Source: JAFMPW01 sp041743085 (GTDB lineage Bacteria; Bacteroidota; Bacteroidia; Flavobacteriales; Flavobacteriaceae). From it: a DNA stretch of 64,000 nt. The stretch spans positions 62,001 through 126,000 of the forward strand of contig JBGTNL010000084.1 of NCBI GenBank assembly GCA_041743085.1, written 5' to 3'. A program made the position numbers and the translations under genes. Below the pieces are notes generated by a model. That model was given only the letters and a program-made list of their open reading frames with translations, ran no database searches and was not told the origin of the DNA. Below, piece by piece: positions 62,026-64,000 of the stretch (the stretch's first letter is position 1; every line of letters starts with the position of its first letter).

Positions 62026-63792
62026 CTAATAGAACCCCTCTCTTTTTTTACTTCGCTTTTTGCCGGATCTTCTGCCCCCGGTTTGAAACGAATTCCCATC
62101 TTTTTTCCTGCTGCGGCCACGCTCGTTGCTTTTTTTACGGCCTCTACCATTGGTTCTCCTTCCGCCGCCAGTTTCCGGACTCTTTGAAACTTCAACGTTC
62201 ACGAACCTCCCGTCTACCTTAAAATCGGTAAAGGTCTGTAATATGAGATCCTTATGCCCGGCATCTGTGTTAAAGAAGGAAAAGCTGTCCTTTACATCCA
62301 CCTTATAGATATCGTCCTGACCAACATCCAGCGTATCCTTTAAAAAATCTTTCAGGGACATCCAATCATAATTATCTTTCTCCCCTACATTTATAAAATA
62401 GCGAACCGATCCGTTTTTGGAGGTCTCAAAACCATCGTTTGATCGGCGTTCAGGACCGGCAGGTTTATCCGAGGTATTTAGGTCTTTGGCCCTGTTGTAA
62501 TAATTAAAAAACCTGGTAAACTCTACAGAGACTATTTTCTTTACGAGTTCTTCCCGGTCTACGCCCTCAAGAACGTCGTTAATGGCTGGCAGATAGTCTG
62601 CTATATCAGGATTAACCCGGGTATTTTTAATGCTACTGGCCAAATGATAGAGTTGAATTTCGCATATCTCCATTCCGGTCGGAATCTTTTTGGTTTCAAA
62701 CTCTTGTTTTATTTTTTTCTCTATGGCATGTATTTTACGGAGCTCACTTCTCGTGATGATCACCATGGAAATTCCGGATTTACCGGCCCTGCCCGTTCTT
62801 CCGCTGCGATGAGTGTACGTTTCTATCTCATCCGGCAACTGATAGTTTATCACGTGCGTAATGTCGTCCACATCTATGCCTCGCGCTGCAACATCAGTGG
62901 CAACGAGCATCTGGATTTGTTTTTTACGAAACGCATTCATCACCAGATCCCGCTGGTTTTGGCTAAGGTCCCCGTGAAGCGCCCCCGCATTATACCCATC
63001 TTCAATCAATTTTTCCGCAACTTTTTGGGTGTCCCGCTTTGTCCTGCAGAAAACCAGTGAGAATATGCCCGGATTGGCATCTGCCAATCTTTTAAGAGCA
63101 GGGTAACGATCCCTGCCCCCAACCACATAATATTCATGTTTCACCGTATCAACGCCCGAGTTTTTTGTTCCAACTGTGATCTCTTTGGGATGATGCATGA
63201 ATTTCTTTGCAATAACCGAGACCTCCCTGGGCATGGTAGCCGAGAACAACCAGGTAGATTTTTCTTTTGGGGTGTTAGACAGGATGTCTTTAATATCCTC
63301 ATAAAAGCCCATATTGAGCATTTCATCCGCTTCATCCAGAATGCAATAGTCTATTTTGGAAATATCCACAATTCCGCGGCCAATCATATCCTTCATCCTG
63401 CCAGGGGTGGCCACCACGATCTGGGCGCCTTTTTTTATCTGCCTTGCCTGATCTGTTATGCTGGCACCACCATAGATGGCGACCACATTCAGCCCCTTCA
63501 CATATTTGGAATACAGTTGTAGTTCGTTAGTGATCTGCAGGCATAACTCTCTGGTTGGCGATAGAATGAGGCCCTGAGTAGTCCTTCTTTCGCTTTCAAT
63601 TTTTTGTATCAGGGGAAACCCAAAAGCCGCTGTCTTACCAGTACCTGTTTGCGCTAGCGCTACAAGATCTATGTCGTCTTCTAATAAAATAGGGATTGAT
63701 TTTTCCTGAACCTCGGAGGGTGTTTCAAATCCAAGATCGGCAATAGCATCCAATAGGGGCTTTTCCAGCCCCAGTGCTTCAAACTTTGTCAT
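62026..63792 (-). CDS. deaD: DEAD-box RNA helicase with DbpA-type RNA-binding domain
   Basis: 588 residues. Q motif (about 3-31), Walker A AQTGTGKT (47-54), PTRELCLQ, DEAD (about 154-157), SAT and the HRSGRTGRAGKSG motif VI. Residues about 475-550 form a DbpA-like RNA-recognition domain (YFINVGEKDNYDWMSLKDFL and onward), and the C-terminal tail is basic, Gly/Arg/Lys-rich. It unwinds structured RNA in ribosome assembly and at low temperature (CsdA/DeaD role). The closing region of the window upstream (63793-64000) holds no supported gene. Confidence 0.94.
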   Translation of the reverse strand: MTKFEALGLEKPLLDAIADLGFETPSEVQEKSIPILLEDDIDLVALAQTGTGKTAAFGFPLIQKIESERRTTQGLILSPTRELCLQITNELQLYSKYVKGLNVVAIYGGASITDQARQIKKGAQIVVATPGRMKDMIGRGIVDISKIDYCILDEADEMLNMGFYEDIKDILSNTPKEKSTWLFSATMPREVSVIAKKFMHHPKEITVGTKNSGVDTVKHEYYVVGGRDRYPALKRLADANPGIFSLVFCRTKRDTQKVAEKLIEDGYNAGALHGDLSQNQRDLVMNAFRKKQIQMLVATDVAARGIDVDDITHVINYQLPDEIETYTHRSGRTGRAGKSGISMVIITRSELRKIHAIEKKIKQEFETKKIPTGMEICEIQLYHLASSIKNTRVNPDIADYLPAINDVLEGVDREELVKKIVSVEFTRFFNYYNRAKDLNTSDKPAGPERRSNDGFETSKNGSVRYFINVGEKDNYDWMSLKDFLKDTLDVGQDDIYKVDVKDSFSFFNTDAGHKDLILQTFTDFKVDGRFVNVEVSKSPETGGGRRTNGRGRKKSNERGRSRKKDGNSFQTGGRRSGKKRSKKREGFY

Positions 63793-64000
63793 AATATGTT
63801 ATTTTACCTAATCGCAAATAAGGGATGTTGCATAGAGCGATTATCGTTATAACCCATTAGACTCAGCGCAACACATGCTATACCAGCGGCAATAATTAGT
63901 CGGCAAAGATACGGTGAATTATTTAGATGGAAATTATTTTTGTAAATTTTAAATTTCCAGGGGTGCAGTGACCATAGATGCGGTCTGAGAGTGCTTTGAA

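Noticed and set aside
1..64000. tRNA, rRNA, prophage or defence-system genes
   Set aside because: I scanned the intergenic gaps and gene products and saw none; a tRNA in a gap cannot be wholly excluded without a covariance search.

Overview
The window reads as chromosomal DNA of a flavobacterium (phylum Bacteroidota, probably a marine Flavobacteriaceae). The signs are lineage-typical families (DUF4252 proteins, a TonB-dependent receptor behind a cobalamin riboswitch, TamB divergent from tsaD, many MKK-type signal peptides and short lipoboxes) and starts without clear Shine-Dalgarno sequences. No rRNA, tRNA, CRISPR array, prophage or complete insertion sequence was recognised.

Region 1 (1-19.3 kb) is a carbohydrate and sugar-acid region. 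On the + strand are two RraA-family proteins (the first cut by the window edge, the second with a signal peptide), an NTF2-like lipoprotein and a BASS-family transporter. A long run on the - strand follows: Gfo/Idh/MocA oxidoreductase (Tat signal), NagA-like deacetylase with a membrane anchor, divergent Nramp-like transporter, NagB-like deaminase, GH67 alpha-glucuronidase, a frameshifted Nif3-like gene, a 2-hydroxyacid dehydrogenase, a beta-propeller protein, a DenD-like dehydrogenase, an SDR, a Tat-exported TIM-barrel protein and a sugar dehydrogenase-cytochrome c lipoprotein. Many of these enzymes carry export signals, which suggests that part of a xylan side-chain or uronate pathway runs outside the cytoplasm.

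Region 2 (19.7-33.7 kb) looks like a stress and envelope island: split-barrel flavin protein, YihY/BrkB, ferritin flanked by two ferritin-like helical proteins, CsbD, a KGG/Rho-N small protein, AI-2E-type permease, nitroreductase, SLC13/RCK transporter, MscS channel, DUF2254 protein and type IB topoisomerase. It also holds a decayed CDF metal transporter.

Region 3 (33.8-64 kb) is largely core metabolism and envelope biology: TsaD, TamB, phosphofructokinase, GAPDH, N-acetylglucosamine kinase, RidA, a corrinoid uptake locus, an S41 protease divergent from an ECF sigma operon with three DUF4252 proteins, a second MscS, PurB, sirtuin, TrmH, GH13 amylase and a DEAD-box RNA helicase. The kinase, NagA, NagB, PfkA and GAPDH could together carry N-acetylglucosamine into glycolysis.

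Two families of dispersed, structured non-coding repeats (three copies each) occupy intergenic gaps. The first shows compensatory base changes between copies in two hairpins. One of its copies lies next to a fragment of an IS200/IS605-type transposase. Two genes carry one-base frame disruptions, all four of them explicable as homopolymer length changes, which could be real decay or sequencing error.
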